Positions 1 through 8,515 of a stretch of 16,892 nt of DNA are shown here, one piece after another; the first letter of the stretch is position 1; every line of letters starts with the position of its first letter. The notes under the pieces are model-generated. The model worked only from the letters and a program-made list of their open reading frames with translations. It did no database searches and was not told the origin of the DNA. Both the position numbers and the translations under genes were made by a program. Source of the DNA: Bacteroidales bacterium (GTDB taxonomy: Bacteria > Bacteroidota > Bacteroidia > Bacteroidales > Muribaculaceae). The stretch spans positions 1-16,892 of the forward strand of contig CAAFXX010000588.1 in assembly GCA_900767075.1 (NCBI GenBank), written 5' to 3'.

Positions 1-1334
1 ACCGCTACAGACGCAGCTCCTTCGACAGTGACGTTGCCGGCGGCTACAGAGATGCGCGCGCCGTTGCCGGTTTCGATAGACGACACTGCGCTCGGGTCTA
101 CAAGAGGTTCGTCAAGCACGATGATGAAGGGGAAGAACTGAGGTTCGCCCGAAGCGGGATTGATTTCGTAGAGATTGCCGCCGATCACTTTGCCGTCGCC
201 CGACATCTTGTACATTGCGCTTACTGTGCGGGGATACGAGAAATCGAACTCTGCCGTGAAAGTCGAAGGCTTGCCGTCGACGAGGAGCGTGTTGCCGGTT
301 GCGAAGATATATTTCCCGATTCCGTTGGTGAAACCCTGATACGTGAAATTATCTGTCCATTCGCCGGTCTTCGAATTGTAAATCGTGGCGCCGCTGCTGA
401 GTGTGCCTTCGCCGTCGTGGACATTCGATGCGACCGTGCGTGCGCCATAGAAATTGCCTTGGGCGTCGGCACCCTGGAATCCGCCGTTGAATGTTCCGTC
501 CTGACCCTGGTCCTTTACTCCGTCGATATATGTCTCAGTGAAAAGAACGATTCTCGGATCGTTGGGGTCGTCCGACCAAATCTGCTTGCCGTTTTCGTCC
601 GTACCGCAGTAATATTTGCCTTTGTAGATCCAGGGCTCTTCCTTCTCTTCGATTTTAGCTCCGAGCATCAATTCACCGTCGGCAGTGACGATTGCCGGAA
701 GTGTTGATGCGATACCGGCATATACCGTGCCGCCGATTGCCGAGCCGTCGGGGGTCATGCAGGTCGGATAGAAACCCTGGTGGTTGGGAAGCTTGAGGTC
801 GGTATAAGCCGTCAGTTCATAGGTGCCGTCATCCTTGAGGGTCCAGCGGCAGGGGTAATAGCGGCCCTTTATGCTTGAGGAGGGATCGTTGATGAACTGG
901 TAGCCGCCGATTATCTTGCCGTCGCCGGTGATGGCTATGGCAGTGTCGTCGTTTCTTGCCTCACTGTGGATCGGCAGGCGCGTCCATTTGCCCTCTTTGT
1001 AGATCGACGGGTACTGACGACCGTCGGCATAAAGGATGCAGCCCACCACGGTGCCGTCGTCGGCAACGCCCATTGCCCACGTGCCGCGCACGCGTTGGCC
1101 GGAAGGCTGGCTGTCGGTGCCCTTGGGTTCGGATATCTCGGTGAATTCGCCCGTAGCGCGCGACCAGAGATATGCCTTGCTGTCCTCGTAGTCATAGATG
1201 GAGGCATACTCTCCGTTGGCGGAGATGGCTGTAACCTCTCCTAAATTCTCTGTTGTGTAGGTGAGTGTCTTGGCATCGGCCCCGATTGCGCTTATTGCAA
1301 TAGCCACGCCGCTGATCAGTAAATGTTTAATCAT
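1..1334 (-). CDS. Secreted repeat protein with start of T9SS-type sorting domain (partial, C-terminus off the window)
   Basis: An open frame runs from an ATG at 1334 to the left edge without a stop, giving 444 complete codons. The N-terminus (MIKHLLISGVAIAISAIGADA) looks like a signal peptide. The body carries four related motifs of the form A-x(5-6)-DG-x(3)-GG: AMGVADDGTVVG (about residue 87), AIAITGDGKIIGG (131), TCMTPDGSAIGG (191) and AMYKMSGDGKVIGG (373). These resemble HAF-type or beta-propeller-like repeats. From about residue 417 (VSSIETGNGARISV) the sequence looks like the beginning of a Bacteroidota type A C-terminal sorting domain, so the protein is probably exported through T9SS to the surface. 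The true C-terminus lies outside the window. No enzymatic motif is visible and no function is assigned. It is transcribed divergently from the pullulanase gene. Confidence 0.8.
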   Translation of the reverse strand, partial: MIKHLLISGVAIAISAIGADAKTLTYTTENLGEVTAISANGEYASIYDYEDSKAYLWSRATGEFTEISEPKGTDSQPSGQRVRGTWAMGVADDGTVVGCILYADGRQYPSIYKEGKWTRLPIHSEARNDDTAIAITGDGKIIGGYQFINDPSSSIKGRYYPCRWTLKDDGTYELTAYTDLKLPNHQGFYPTCMTPDGSAIGGTVYAGIASTLPAIVTADGELMLGAKIEEKEEPWIYKGKYYCGTDENGKQIWSDDPNDPRIVLFTETYIDGVKDQGQDGTFNGGFQGADAQGNFYGARTVASNVHDGEGTLSSGATIYNSKTGEWTDNFTYQGFTNGIGKYIFATGNTLLVDGKPSTFTAEFDFSYPRTVSAMYKMSGDGKVIGGNLYEINPASGEPQFFPFIIVLDEPLVDPSAVSSIETGNGARISVAAGNVTVEGAASVA

Positions 1335-1396
1335 GTTGTAAATTGTTTATGATGGTTTGATAGTCCTAAAAATATCTCTTGCTTTATCTTCGGAAA

Positions 1397-1462
1397 CAAA
1401 GATATGTATATTTTTTCAAATTTCATAAATTTTGCAAAGTTAATGTATGTTAAATAGCCAAA
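1397..1462 (-). promoter_or_regulatory. Candidate promoter(s) for the 1-1334 gene
   Basis: Two elements matching the Bacteroidota -7 consensus TAnnTTTG lie on the minus strand: TATCTTTG at 1404-1397 and TAACTTTG at 1442-1435. The first has TATG 19 bp upstream, one mismatch from the TTTG -33 box. The second has a TTTG at 1462-1459 but only 16 bp away. Either would give a leader of roughly 55-95 nt. Which one is used cannot be told from sequence. Confidence 0.45.
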
Positions 1463-1534
1463 GAGTGCGAAATCATGCATTTAAAAGTGTTAAAATTACA
1501 CATTTGCCTGTGCCTCAGATTAATGCTGGCACAT

Positions 1535-1565
1535 TTTGTGTTGTGGTTTATTATTGCTACTTTTG
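1535..1565 (+). promoter_or_regulatory. Bacteroidota promoter for the pullulanase gene
   Basis: TTTG at 1535-1538 and TACTTTTG at 1558-1565 are separated by exactly 19 bp, matching the Bacteroidota primary sigma consensus TTTG-N19-TAnnTTTG. Transcription would begin near 1572, giving a leader of about 65 nt before the ATG at 1639. Confidence 0.7.
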
Positions 1566-1638
1566 TAGAATAAACCGTTCGGATGTATGATAACCCGATC
1601 AGACGGTCTTTTAGGCAATTAACTAATAAATTCTATAC

Positions 1639-3675
1639 ATGAGATCAAAAAAACTTTCAGCAGCGATGGCACTTGTCATGCCCTTGATGGCGTCGATACC
1701 CGCAATACCGGTGTCTGCCCAGAGCGATTACGACTCGCAGTTTCTGACTTATCCCACATACAACGGAGACGATCTGGAGCTCACAGTCGACGCTTCTGGC
1801 ACCTCTTTCCGTCTCTGGAGCCCCAAGGCCCAGGAAGCAGTCGTAAACCTGTATGACAACGGCAATACCGGGAAGCCCTATGAAACCCTGCCTATGACAT
1901 TTCATCCCGACAACGGCACCTGGACCGCATCGGTCCCCGGCCGCCTGTACGGCAAGTTCTATACTTTCCGAATCAAGCAAGGAGACCGCTGGCTTGCCGA
2001 GACTCCCGGAGTGTGGGCAAAGGCAGTGGGGGTGAACGGCGCCCGCGCAGCCATCATAGATTTCGGGAAGACCAATCCCGAGGGCTGGCGCGATGACCGC
2101 GGCCCCAAGGTTGACAATTTTTCCGACGTCATCCTTTACGAGATGCATCATCGCGACATGTCGATGCATCCCTCTTCGGGAATCGCCAACAAAGGAAAGT
2201 TCCTTGCAATGACGGAGCAGGGCACCACGGCCCCCGGAGGCGAGAAGACCGGCATCGACCATCTGAAGGAATTAGGCGTGACCCATGTGCATATCCTTCC
2301 CTCATACGACTATAATTCGGTCGACGAGATGAACCTTCAGGAGAATACCTATAACTGGGGTTACGATCCTCTGAACTACAATGCGCCGGAAGGCTCATAT
2401 TCCACGAATCCATCGGATCCTGAAGCACGTATCCGCGAAATGAAGGAGATGGTGAAGGCGCTCCACGACGCCGGGATAGGCGTAGTGATGGATGTGGTCT
2501 ACAACCACACCGCACAGAACGATGATTCCAACTTCGAGCTGACAGCTCCCGGATATTACCATCGTCATTGGAACGACGGGCGTTATTCCGACGCCTCGGG
2601 CTGCGGTAACGAGACTGCTTCCGACCGCCAGCAGATGCGCGATTATATCGTCAACTCGGTGAAATACTGGGCTAAGGAATTCCATATCGACGGATTCCGC
2701 TTTGATCTCATGGCAATCCACGACACCGACACGATGAACGAGGTCGCCGCCGAGCTGAAGAAGATCAATCCTTCGATCTTCGTATACGGAGAAGGCTGGA
2801 CCGCAGGTGACTCTCCCCTCGAGAAGGACCGCCGCGCCTTGAAGGAGAATGTAAGCAAGATGACTGATATAGCAGTGTTCTCGGATGACCTCCGCGATGC
2901 CGTGAAAGGACATTACACCGATGCCCGCGACCGAGGTTTCGCCACAGGCAAGCCCGGTCTTGAGGAGACCGTCAAGATCGGCATCGTGGCGGCAACCGAC
3001 CATCCGCAGGTGGATTATTCGAAAGGCGCGAACTCCAAGTTCCCATATGCCAAGAGCCCGGAGATGATCGTGAATTACGTTTCATGTCACGACGACCTGA
3101 CGCTCACCGACAAGCTCCGCAAGTCGATGGAGGGAGAGCCGGAGAAGAATATGCTTGATGCCGCCAAGCTTGCCCAGACAATCGTCTTCACATCGCAGGG
3201 CACGCCTTTTATGTTTGCCGGCGAGGAGATTTTCCGGGACAAGAAGGGGGTCCACAATTCCTATAAGAGCCCGGATTCGATCAATGCCATCGACTGGAAC
3301 CAGAAGAAGGAATACCGTGAGCTTTTCGACTATTATCAGGGTCTCACGGCACTGCGCAAGGCTCATCCCGCTTTCCGCATGACGACAGCCGCCGATATCG
3401 CCAGGAACCTCCGTTTCGACAAGATCGATTCGAAGAAGACCCCCAACCTGATATCCTATTCATTGCTCAACCATGCCAACGGTGACGAATGGAAGGAAAT
3501 CAAGGTGGTGTTCAACGGCGCATCGAAGGCACAGACGGTAAATGTTCCGAAGGGTGACTGGAAGATCGTGGCTTCCGACGGCAGAATCTCGCCCGAAGGG
3601 AATCTCGGACGCAGCAAAGGCGGCAAGACGGAGTTGCCCGCATACTCAGCCCTGATTCTGGCAAAAGAGAAATAA
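1639..3675 (+). CDS. Secreted type I pullulanase-like GH13 glycoside hydrolase
   Basis: The 678-residue product starts with a Sec signal peptide (about residues 1-28, ending VSAQ) without a lipoprotein Cys. Residues about 45-140 form an N-terminal CBM48/isoamylase-N-like domain (SFRLWSPKAQEAVVNLYDNG). The catalytic barrel carries the type I pullulanase signature YNWGYDP (238-244) and the four GH13 regions: DVVYNH (285-290), GFRFD with nucleophile D356, VYGEGW with acid/base E385, and VSCHDD with H484/D485. A C-terminal beta domain follows. The family hydrolyses alpha-1,6 branches of pullulan, glycogen or starch; periplasmic or surface action is inferred from the signal peptide. No SusC/SusD or other starch-locus genes are adjacent, so the gene appears to be a single transcription unit with its own promoter and terminator. 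Exact specificity (pullulanase or amylopullulanase) cannot be fixed from sequence. Confidence 0.93.
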   Translation: MRSKKLSAAMALVMPLMASIPAIPVSAQSDYDSQFLTYPTYNGDDLELTVDASGTSFRLWSPKAQEAVVNLYDNGNTGKPYETLPMTFHPDNGTWTASVPGRLYGKFYTFRIKQGDRWLAETPGVWAKAVGVNGARAAIIDFGKTNPEGWRDDRGPKVDNFSDVILYEMHHRDMSMHPSSGIANKGKFLAMTEQGTTAPGGEKTGIDHLKELGVTHVHILPSYDYNSVDEMNLQENTYNWGYDPLNYNAPEGSYSTNPSDPEARIREMKEMVKALHDAGIGVVMDVVYNHTAQNDDSNFELTAPGYYHRHWNDGRYSDASGCGNETASDRQQMRDYIVNSVKYWAKEFHIDGFRFDLMAIHDTDTMNEVAAELKKINPSIFVYGEGWTAGDSPLEKDRRALKENVSKMTDIAVFSDDLRDAVKGHYTDARDRGFATGKPGLEETVKIGIVAATDHPQVDYSKGANSKFPYAKSPEMIVNYVSCHDDLTLTDKLRKSMEGEPEKNMLDAAKLAQTIVFTSQGTPFMFAGEEIFRDKKGVHNSYKSPDSINAIDWNQKKEYRELFDYYQGLTALRKAHPAFRMTTAADIARNLRFDKIDSKKTPNLISYSLLNHANGDEWKEIKVVFNGASKAQTVNVPKGDWKIVASDGRISPEGNLGRSKGGKTELPAYSALILAKEK

Positions 3676-3706
3676 AGGTTTGCTTTTCAAACTCCCGGAA
3701 TATATG

Positions 3707-3739
3707 ACGTCTGCATGTTTTTCATGCAGACGTTTTTTT
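3707..3739 (+). terminator. Rho-independent terminator of the pullulanase gene
   Basis: A perfect 11-bp stem, ACGTCTGCATG (3707-3717) with CATGCAGACGT (3723-3733), encloses a TTTTT loop and runs into a seven-T tract ending at 3739. The T-run is only on the plus-strand 3' side, so it terminates rightward transcription. Its T-tract overlaps the stop codon (3738-3740) of the convergent CorA gene. Confidence 0.92.
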
Positions 3740-4658
3740 ATAGCCAGCGGTTATGGCGCAGAATGAAGAAGACGATGAAGCTCAGGAAGAGAGAGCCGCC
3801 CACTATGGCGAAGAAGACCCAGGGCTGCGCGCCGTAGGTTATGGCAACGTTCATGCCGTAGAAGCTTGCCACAAGGGTCGGAATCATGAGTACGATGGAG
3901 ACCCCGGTCATTTTCTTCATTATATCGTTGACATTGTTGGAGATGATGGATGCGAAAGAGTCGAGCATCCCGCTGAGGATGTCGGTATAGACATTCACGG
4001 TGTTTCCCGCCTGTTTTATCTCGATGTCGACATCTTCGAGAAGATCCGGGTCATAGCAGTCGCCGTAGACGCGGCGGATGGAAGTGATCAACATTTCGTC
4101 GCCGCTGATCGAGGTGTTGAAATACACGAGCGCCTTCTGCAGGCGCATCATGTCGATGAGCTCGCGGTTGCGGATGCTTTTCTCAAGGTTTTTGCTTGCC
4201 CCCGACACACTTCTGTTTATATCGCGCAGATAGCGCAGGAACCAGAATGCCGCTGAATACATGATCCGCAGAAGGAAATCCGCCTCGTTGTTTATGGAGA
4301 TCCCGCGCGCGTGGGTGTGCGCGATGAAATCAGGGATGAGCTCGGTGTAATGGTAGCAGACCGTAACGATTATCTCATTGCTCGTGATAATTCCGAGAGG
4401 AACGGTTATATAAGGACTGTCGCCGTCGTCACGATGCAACGGTATACGCAGGATGGTGAGTTTCCAGCCGCCGTCGTGCTCCATTCGCGGACGTTCGTCG
4501 GCGTCGGCTATGCTTTCGAGGAAAGAAGGAGGGATGCGCAGGTCGGATGTGAGGAAGTCATAATCCGATTTGTCGGGACATTCCACGCTCACCCAGCAAT
4601 GGGGAAACCATTCTTTCTGCTCGATAAAACCGTTGTCGTTGTTAAGATACTTGCGCAT
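3738..4658 (-). CDS. corA: CorA-family divalent cation (Mg2+/Co2+) transporter
   Basis: The frame could open at 4736 (332 aa), but the ATG at 4658 gives MRKYLNNDNGFIEQKEWFPH, which fits the usual start of Bacteroidales CorA proteins and a typical length (306 aa); the extra 26 upstream residues look non-coding. The large N-terminal cytoplasmic domain is followed by a long helix and two C-terminal membrane segments (about 249-267 and 279-301). The first ends in YGMN (GMN at 268-270), the signature of the pentameric CorA/MRS2 ion pore. The second helix is followed by the basic tail RHNRWL. The expected role is channel-type uptake of Mg2+, possibly Co2+ or Ni2+, at the inner membrane. The gene converges with the pullulanase, and its stop lies in that gene's terminator T-tract. 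The family call is firm; the ion is inferred. Confidence 0.92.
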   Translation of the reverse strand: MRKYLNNDNGFIEQKEWFPHCWVSVECPDKSDYDFLTSDLRIPPSFLESIADADERPRMEHDGGWKLTILRIPLHRDDGDSPYITVPLGIITSNEIIVTVCYHYTELIPDFIAHTHARGISINNEADFLLRIMYSAAFWFLRYLRDINRSVSGASKNLEKSIRNRELIDMMRLQKALVYFNTSISGDEMLITSIRRVYGDCYDPDLLEDVDIEIKQAGNTVNVYTDILSGMLDSFASIISNNVNDIMKKMTGVSIVLMIPTLVASFYGMNVAITYGAQPWVFFAIVGGSLFLSFIVFFILRHNRWL

Positions 4659-4766
4659 GTCTTCATTTATAGCGGTGGGGCGGAGGAGAGGGAGAGATTC
4701 CGCCTGTGTAAATGAACAACAAGCGTGTCGCGGCAATAGTTTAAGAGGATTTTGACAGACAGACCA

Positions 4767-6911
4767 TTAAAGCCGGAATTTGAGGAAGGTTGAGGCACGT
4801 GCCCCCGCCTTGGCGTCGGCGATGTAGATGCCGGAGGGAAGCGGGCTCAGGTCTAAGGAGCCGCAGGCATCGGAGGTGCAGGTCATAATGCGCTGTCCAT
4901 CGACTGAATAAAGAGTGAGGAGAGCCGGTTCCGGATGTGGATTAGTCACAAGAAGGATGCGCCCCGACAATGAAAGTGACAGGTGCGGTTCCGATGACTC
5001 GTCGAGGTCTTTTACCGCCGAGACCGCGAGCGCCTCCTTCAGACCCGCCCAGGGGTCGAACCATCCGCGTCCGTGATGAGGGTCCTCGGGATCGGGATGG
5101 TCCTGACGGTTGGTCGCCTCGATGATCCTTTTCACGTCGTCGATTCCGAGGGATGGCGCCGCCTCGAGCCATGTAGCTATCGAACCGGCAACAAAGGGAC
5201 TCGACATGGATGTGCCGGTGCAGCTTATCCAGTAAAAATCCTCGCCTTCGAAAGAGGTGACAGCCGACGCCTCGTCGCGTCTCTCCGGCTTGGCGTCGAT
5301 GAACGGTCGGCTGCATGCCGAGATTACGGTTGACCCCGGTCCGACGGTCAGCGGCATGACCCTGCCGTCGATCAGCGTGCCATAGCTGCTGTAGGGGGAA
5401 ACGGTTCCGGCTGTAAGTCCGGTTTCACCGGTCTCTCCCGACAAGAGGGGGTATGTGTCGCGGCTGTTGTACATGCCGACGCTTATCAGGTTCTCTCCGG
5501 AGGAGAGGTCGCTGAAAGAGAGTGTAGAACCGGGGGAAGGGTACCCCGGAACGGCGGCAAGGCGTGTGTACGACGAATCGCTGTTGATGTCGACGTGTGC
5601 GCCGGGCTCGGCGGAATATTCAAGCATTAGGTTATAGAGCGCCCAGCGCCCCTGAGGCTCGGTGGCGATGGTGTGTGCGTCATACTCGGCGCAGATATTG
5701 AACCTGCCGTTGTCGGGGTCTATGCCGCCGGTAAGTGTGAAATACCCGGTGTAGTATCGGGCGAACTCCGGGTCGGCGTCTGGTCCTTCGGATGAGAACA
5801 TATACCGGCTTTTATCCTTGAAATCCATGTAATCGGATGCCCAGACTACCTGCTGGCTTTCTCCGTCGTAGACAAGGAAGCGTGCCTTCAGCGGCGTGGC
5901 GTCGGCGCTCCATGCGTCGGTTACGCCGTACATGTCGAATTGCGTCCAGCGTGTATTGTGGAGCCGCACGCGGATATCGCCGGCGGCCTCGGTGAAATCG
6001 AAGCGGAGGGAATTGGTCGATTTGCCGTCGTTTCCTGAAGAAAGCACCACAATGGCTTCGCGGCCTATCTTGTCGAGATACTGGCTGAAGAGCGACGTTC
6101 CGTCGCGGGGACCGGTATAGTTGCCCATCGACATGTTGATGACGGCGGGCATCGATCGCTCGCGGGCATAGTCGAGGATATCCTCGGCTCCGCAGAGAAG
6201 TCCCACGTCGGAGAGCTGCGAGAGGGTGACTACAATGTCGGCGCCTGTAGCCATACCCTGATAGCCATTGCCGTCGTAAGAGCCAGCCATGATTCCGATC
6301 ACGTGCGTGGCATGGTACTCGTCGTCGGTGTCGGTGCGCCATTCGGCGTATTGCGATTCATTCTCCAATATCCTCCTTCCGGCACGGTCCTCTTCATAGA
6401 CGACCACACGCGCCACGCGTGACGATCCGTCGGGATTCCGGAAGGCTATGTGCGAGGGGTCGAAGCCGATGTCGCAGATGCCAGCCACAACACCCTTACC
6501 CGTGTAGGGGCGCGGCAGCCCCTCTCCGGTGTGGATGCGGTCTGCTCCGAAAAATCCGCGTGCCTTGTCGAGAAGGGGGATTGCTTTGCCGCGACGCTCG
6601 ACCTTAAGGACGGGACTGTCGTTCTCGCCACGAATCCCGCGTCGGGGACTGCCGGCGTTGGGGATGGCGATGGGAGGGACCTCACCGTTGACAAGCGGGA
6701 TAAAGCAAAGCAGCAGGTCGTCGCGGCGGCGCAGTATCTGCGCCCCGATTTCCTCAAGTTCCTTCAGGGCATCCTCGGATGCTATCTTGACTATGGCGGG
6801 GAAATGGGTCGCTTCGCGGGAGTCGTCGCCCCGCGCTTCACCGGAGCATAACATCGCCGCAGTCACAAGAAGGGCGGCAAGAGTTTTCATGAAGGTCGGC
6901 TTTTTCGACAT
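4767..6911 (-). CDS. Secreted subtilisin-like (S8) serine protease with T9SS C-terminal domain
   Basis: The 714-residue product opens with a signal peptide (MSKKPTFMKTLAALLVTAAM, cleaved near residue 28); an internal ATG at 6890 is an equally possible start. The S8 triad is visible as D147 (ICDIGFD), H200 (EYHATHVIGI) and S568 (GTSMSSPFVAG), with oxyanion N294 in SSGNDG. About 270 residues lie between N294 and S568, implying an inserted beta-rich domain. The last 75 residues (LSLSGRILLVTNPHP, LYSVDGQRI, PSGIYIADAKAG, FLKFRL) match the T9SS type A sorting domain, so the enzyme is probably exported across the outer membrane and anchored or released. The residue after His is Ala rather than the usual Gly, and DTG is DIG; both are conservative. 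The target substrate is unknown. It has 108 nt before corA and may or may not share its transcript. Confidence 0.9.
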   Translation of the reverse strand: MSKKPTFMKTLAALLVTAAMLCSGEARGDDSREATHFPAIVKIASEDALKELEEIGAQILRRRDDLLLCFIPLVNGEVPPIAIPNAGSPRRGIRGENDSPVLKVERRGKAIPLLDKARGFFGADRIHTGEGLPRPYTGKGVVAGICDIGFDPSHIAFRNPDGSSRVARVVVYEEDRAGRRILENESQYAEWRTDTDDEYHATHVIGIMAGSYDGNGYQGMATGADIVVTLSQLSDVGLLCGAEDILDYARERSMPAVINMSMGNYTGPRDGTSLFSQYLDKIGREAIVVLSSGNDGKSTNSLRFDFTEAAGDIRVRLHNTRWTQFDMYGVTDAWSADATPLKARFLVYDGESQQVVWASDYMDFKDKSRYMFSSEGPDADPEFARYYTGYFTLTGGIDPDNGRFNICAEYDAHTIATEPQGRWALYNLMLEYSAEPGAHVDINSDSSYTRLAAVPGYPSPGSTLSFSDLSSGENLISVGMYNSRDTYPLLSGETGETGLTAGTVSPYSSYGTLIDGRVMPLTVGPGSTVISACSRPFIDAKPERRDEASAVTSFEGEDFYWISCTGTSMSSPFVAGSIATWLEAAPSLGIDDVKRIIEATNRQDHPDPEDPHHGRGWFDPWAGLKEALAVSAVKDLDESSEPHLSLSLSGRILLVTNPHPEPALLTLYSVDGQRIMTCTSDACGSLDLSPLPSGIYIADAKAGARASTFLKFRL

Positions 6912-7131
6912 GGATCAGGATAATGAATTTGTTTGGCGTAATGCACAAATACGTTATAGGATTCATTGAAATAACGGAAAACTTAGCATGTTATTGAACC
7001 ATGTGCCTCTGAATCTCCTTATTATTGTAAGAAGTCGCCCATCCGCTTCCATGCCGGTATTGCAGGTCATTGCAACGGCGGCATCAACGGGAGCCGCCCG
7101 GCAGGATTCCGCTATAGTAAACATCATTGCC
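6912..7131. other. Divergent intergenic region between S8 protease and ClC genes
   Basis: This 220-bp stretch holds the leaders of two divergent genes. An open frame continues from 6988 into the ClC gene, but its first 48 codons lack transporter character and I treat them as untranslated. A near-match to the -7 box (TATTATTG, 7020-7027) is present on the plus strand, but no -33 box sits at a suitable distance, so no promoter is called with confidence. Confidence 0.5.
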
Positions 7132-8505
7132 ATGACAGAGGATAAAGACGGAAAGGTGAAGTTAATAGCCATTGCCGCGCTGGTCGGAATTCTGACCGGT
7201 ACGGCAACCTCCCTGCTCGGCGACCTGATAGGCTGGATCACTGGTTTCCTGAGCAGGCATATGACGGCTGAGACCGCCAACCGATGCTATCTTGTGCTCC
7301 CCGCCGCGGGTATTTTTATGGCGATAGTATTCCAGCGTTACATAGCAAAAATCAATCTTTCAGGCGGCGTGCCGATGATCAACGGATGTTTTCAGACTCA
7401 GAAGTACAGACTGTCGCCAAAATACCTGTTTGCCCCGATATTGGGCTGTACGGTCACGATAGGATTGGGAGGCTCCGCAGGCGCCGAGGGGCCGAGTGCA
7501 TGCACGGGGGCTGCGATAGGGAGCAATCTTGCCCGATGGTTCAAGCTTTCGGATGAGTCGGTGCGGATCCTGCTTGCCTGCGGCGCCGGCGCCGGAATCG
7601 CCGGAATATTCAAGGCGCCGGTGGGCGGCGTGCTGTTTACGCTCGAGGTGCTGGCTGTGGGGATGACCACATTTCCTGTCCTTCTTCTTATAACAAGCTG
7701 CCTGATTTCCTATGCCACAGCCTATATTGTGGCGGGCATGCATTTCGATATCATATTCCACCAGATTCTGCCTTTCGACGTCAGGCATATGCTCTGGACC
7801 TGCCTGCTTGGCGTATTCTGCGGAGTCTACAGCATATGGTACCGGTGGAGCCAGGAATGGGTGAAGAAGTTCATGGGCAATATCAATAACGTATGGGTCA
7901 GGGCGTTGCTCGGAGGGTCGGTGCTTTCGATGGCGATATTCATGTTTCCGTCGCTTTACGGCGAAGGATATGGAATGGTTTCTAATTTCGTAAGCGGGCG
8001 GGCGTGGGAATTCTTCTCCTTCAGTCCGTTTGCAGTCGATTCGTCGAATCTTGCGCTATTGTTGACAGGAGTGGCGGCAGTTCTGCTTCTTAAAGGAGGA
8101 ATGGTCGGGTGCACTCTTTACAGCGGAGGCGTGGCGGGGGATTTCGCGCCCACGATATTTGCCGGATGTATGGCAGGGTATTTTTTCGGAGTGACAGCCA
8201 ATCATCTGTTCGATGCGAGTCTTTCGCCCGAGAACATGGCTCTTGTAGGGATGGCTGCGGTGATGTCGGGCGTGATACGCGCGCCGCTCATGTCGATATT
8301 CATAGCGGTGGAAATGAGCAACAGTTTTGAATTCATAGCCGGTTTTATCCTCGCTTCCGTGATAAGCTACGCGATAGTGGTATTCATCACTCCCGATGTG
8401 AAGCGCCTCGACACCCAGCTGGACAAGCGCATAGATTCGGCGTTGGGCAGGCAGCCCGCCTCCGGGACGGGGGCGACGGAATCAGCGCCCGGAGAGGTCC
8501 ATTAG
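7132..8505 (+). CDS. ClC-family chloride channel/transporter, no CBS domains
   Basis: I chose the ATG at 7132 (457 aa, starting MTEDKDGKVKLIAIAALVGI) because the first transmembrane helix begins there; an in-frame ATG at 6988 would add 48 residues of non-membrane sequence. ClC signatures are present: SGGVP (about 77-81) in place of GSGIP, GSAGAEGP with gating glutamate E119, and GGVAGDFAP (332-340) for GxFxP. About a dozen hydrophobic segments match the family topology, and the protein ends shortly after the last helix without CBS or RCK domains. At the E. coli Glu203 position the sequence is LFTLEVL, with Val at 173, as in eukaryotic ClC channels. The central Ser is Gly, and no equivalent of the pore Tyr is evident. 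It should move chloride or another anion across the inner membrane; antiporter or channel mode and ion are uncertain. It ends in TAG, 10 nt from a convergent gene. Confidence 0.9.
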   Translation: MTEDKDGKVKLIAIAALVGILTGTATSLLGDLIGWITGFLSRHMTAETANRCYLVLPAAGIFMAIVFQRYIAKINLSGGVPMINGCFQTQKYRLSPKYLFAPILGCTVTIGLGGSAGAEGPSACTGAAIGSNLARWFKLSDESVRILLACGAGAGIAGIFKAPVGGVLFTLEVLAVGMTTFPVLLLITSCLISYATAYIVAGMHFDIIFHQILPFDVRHMLWTCLLGVFCGVYSIWYRWSQEWVKKFMGNINNVWVRALLGGSVLSMAIFMFPSLYGEGYGMVSNFVSGRAWEFFSFSPFAVDSSNLALLLTGVAAVLLLKGGMVGCTLYSGGVAGDFAPTIFAGCMAGYFFGVTANHLFDASLSPENMALVGMAAVMSGVIRAPLMSIFIAVEMSNSFEFIAGFILASVISYAIVVFITPDVKRLDTQLDKRIDSALGRQPASGTGATESAPGEVH

Positions 8506-8515
8506 AGTGTTCAGA

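Larger units (their letters stand above)
1335..1638. other. Divergent intergenic region, AT-rich
   Basis: This 304-bp stretch separates the leftward secreted repeat protein from the rightward pullulanase. It is clearly AT-richer than the flanking genes. It holds candidate Bacteroidota promoters for both directions, listed separately, and no convincing open frame, tRNA or riboswitch fold that I can recognise. Confidence 0.7.
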
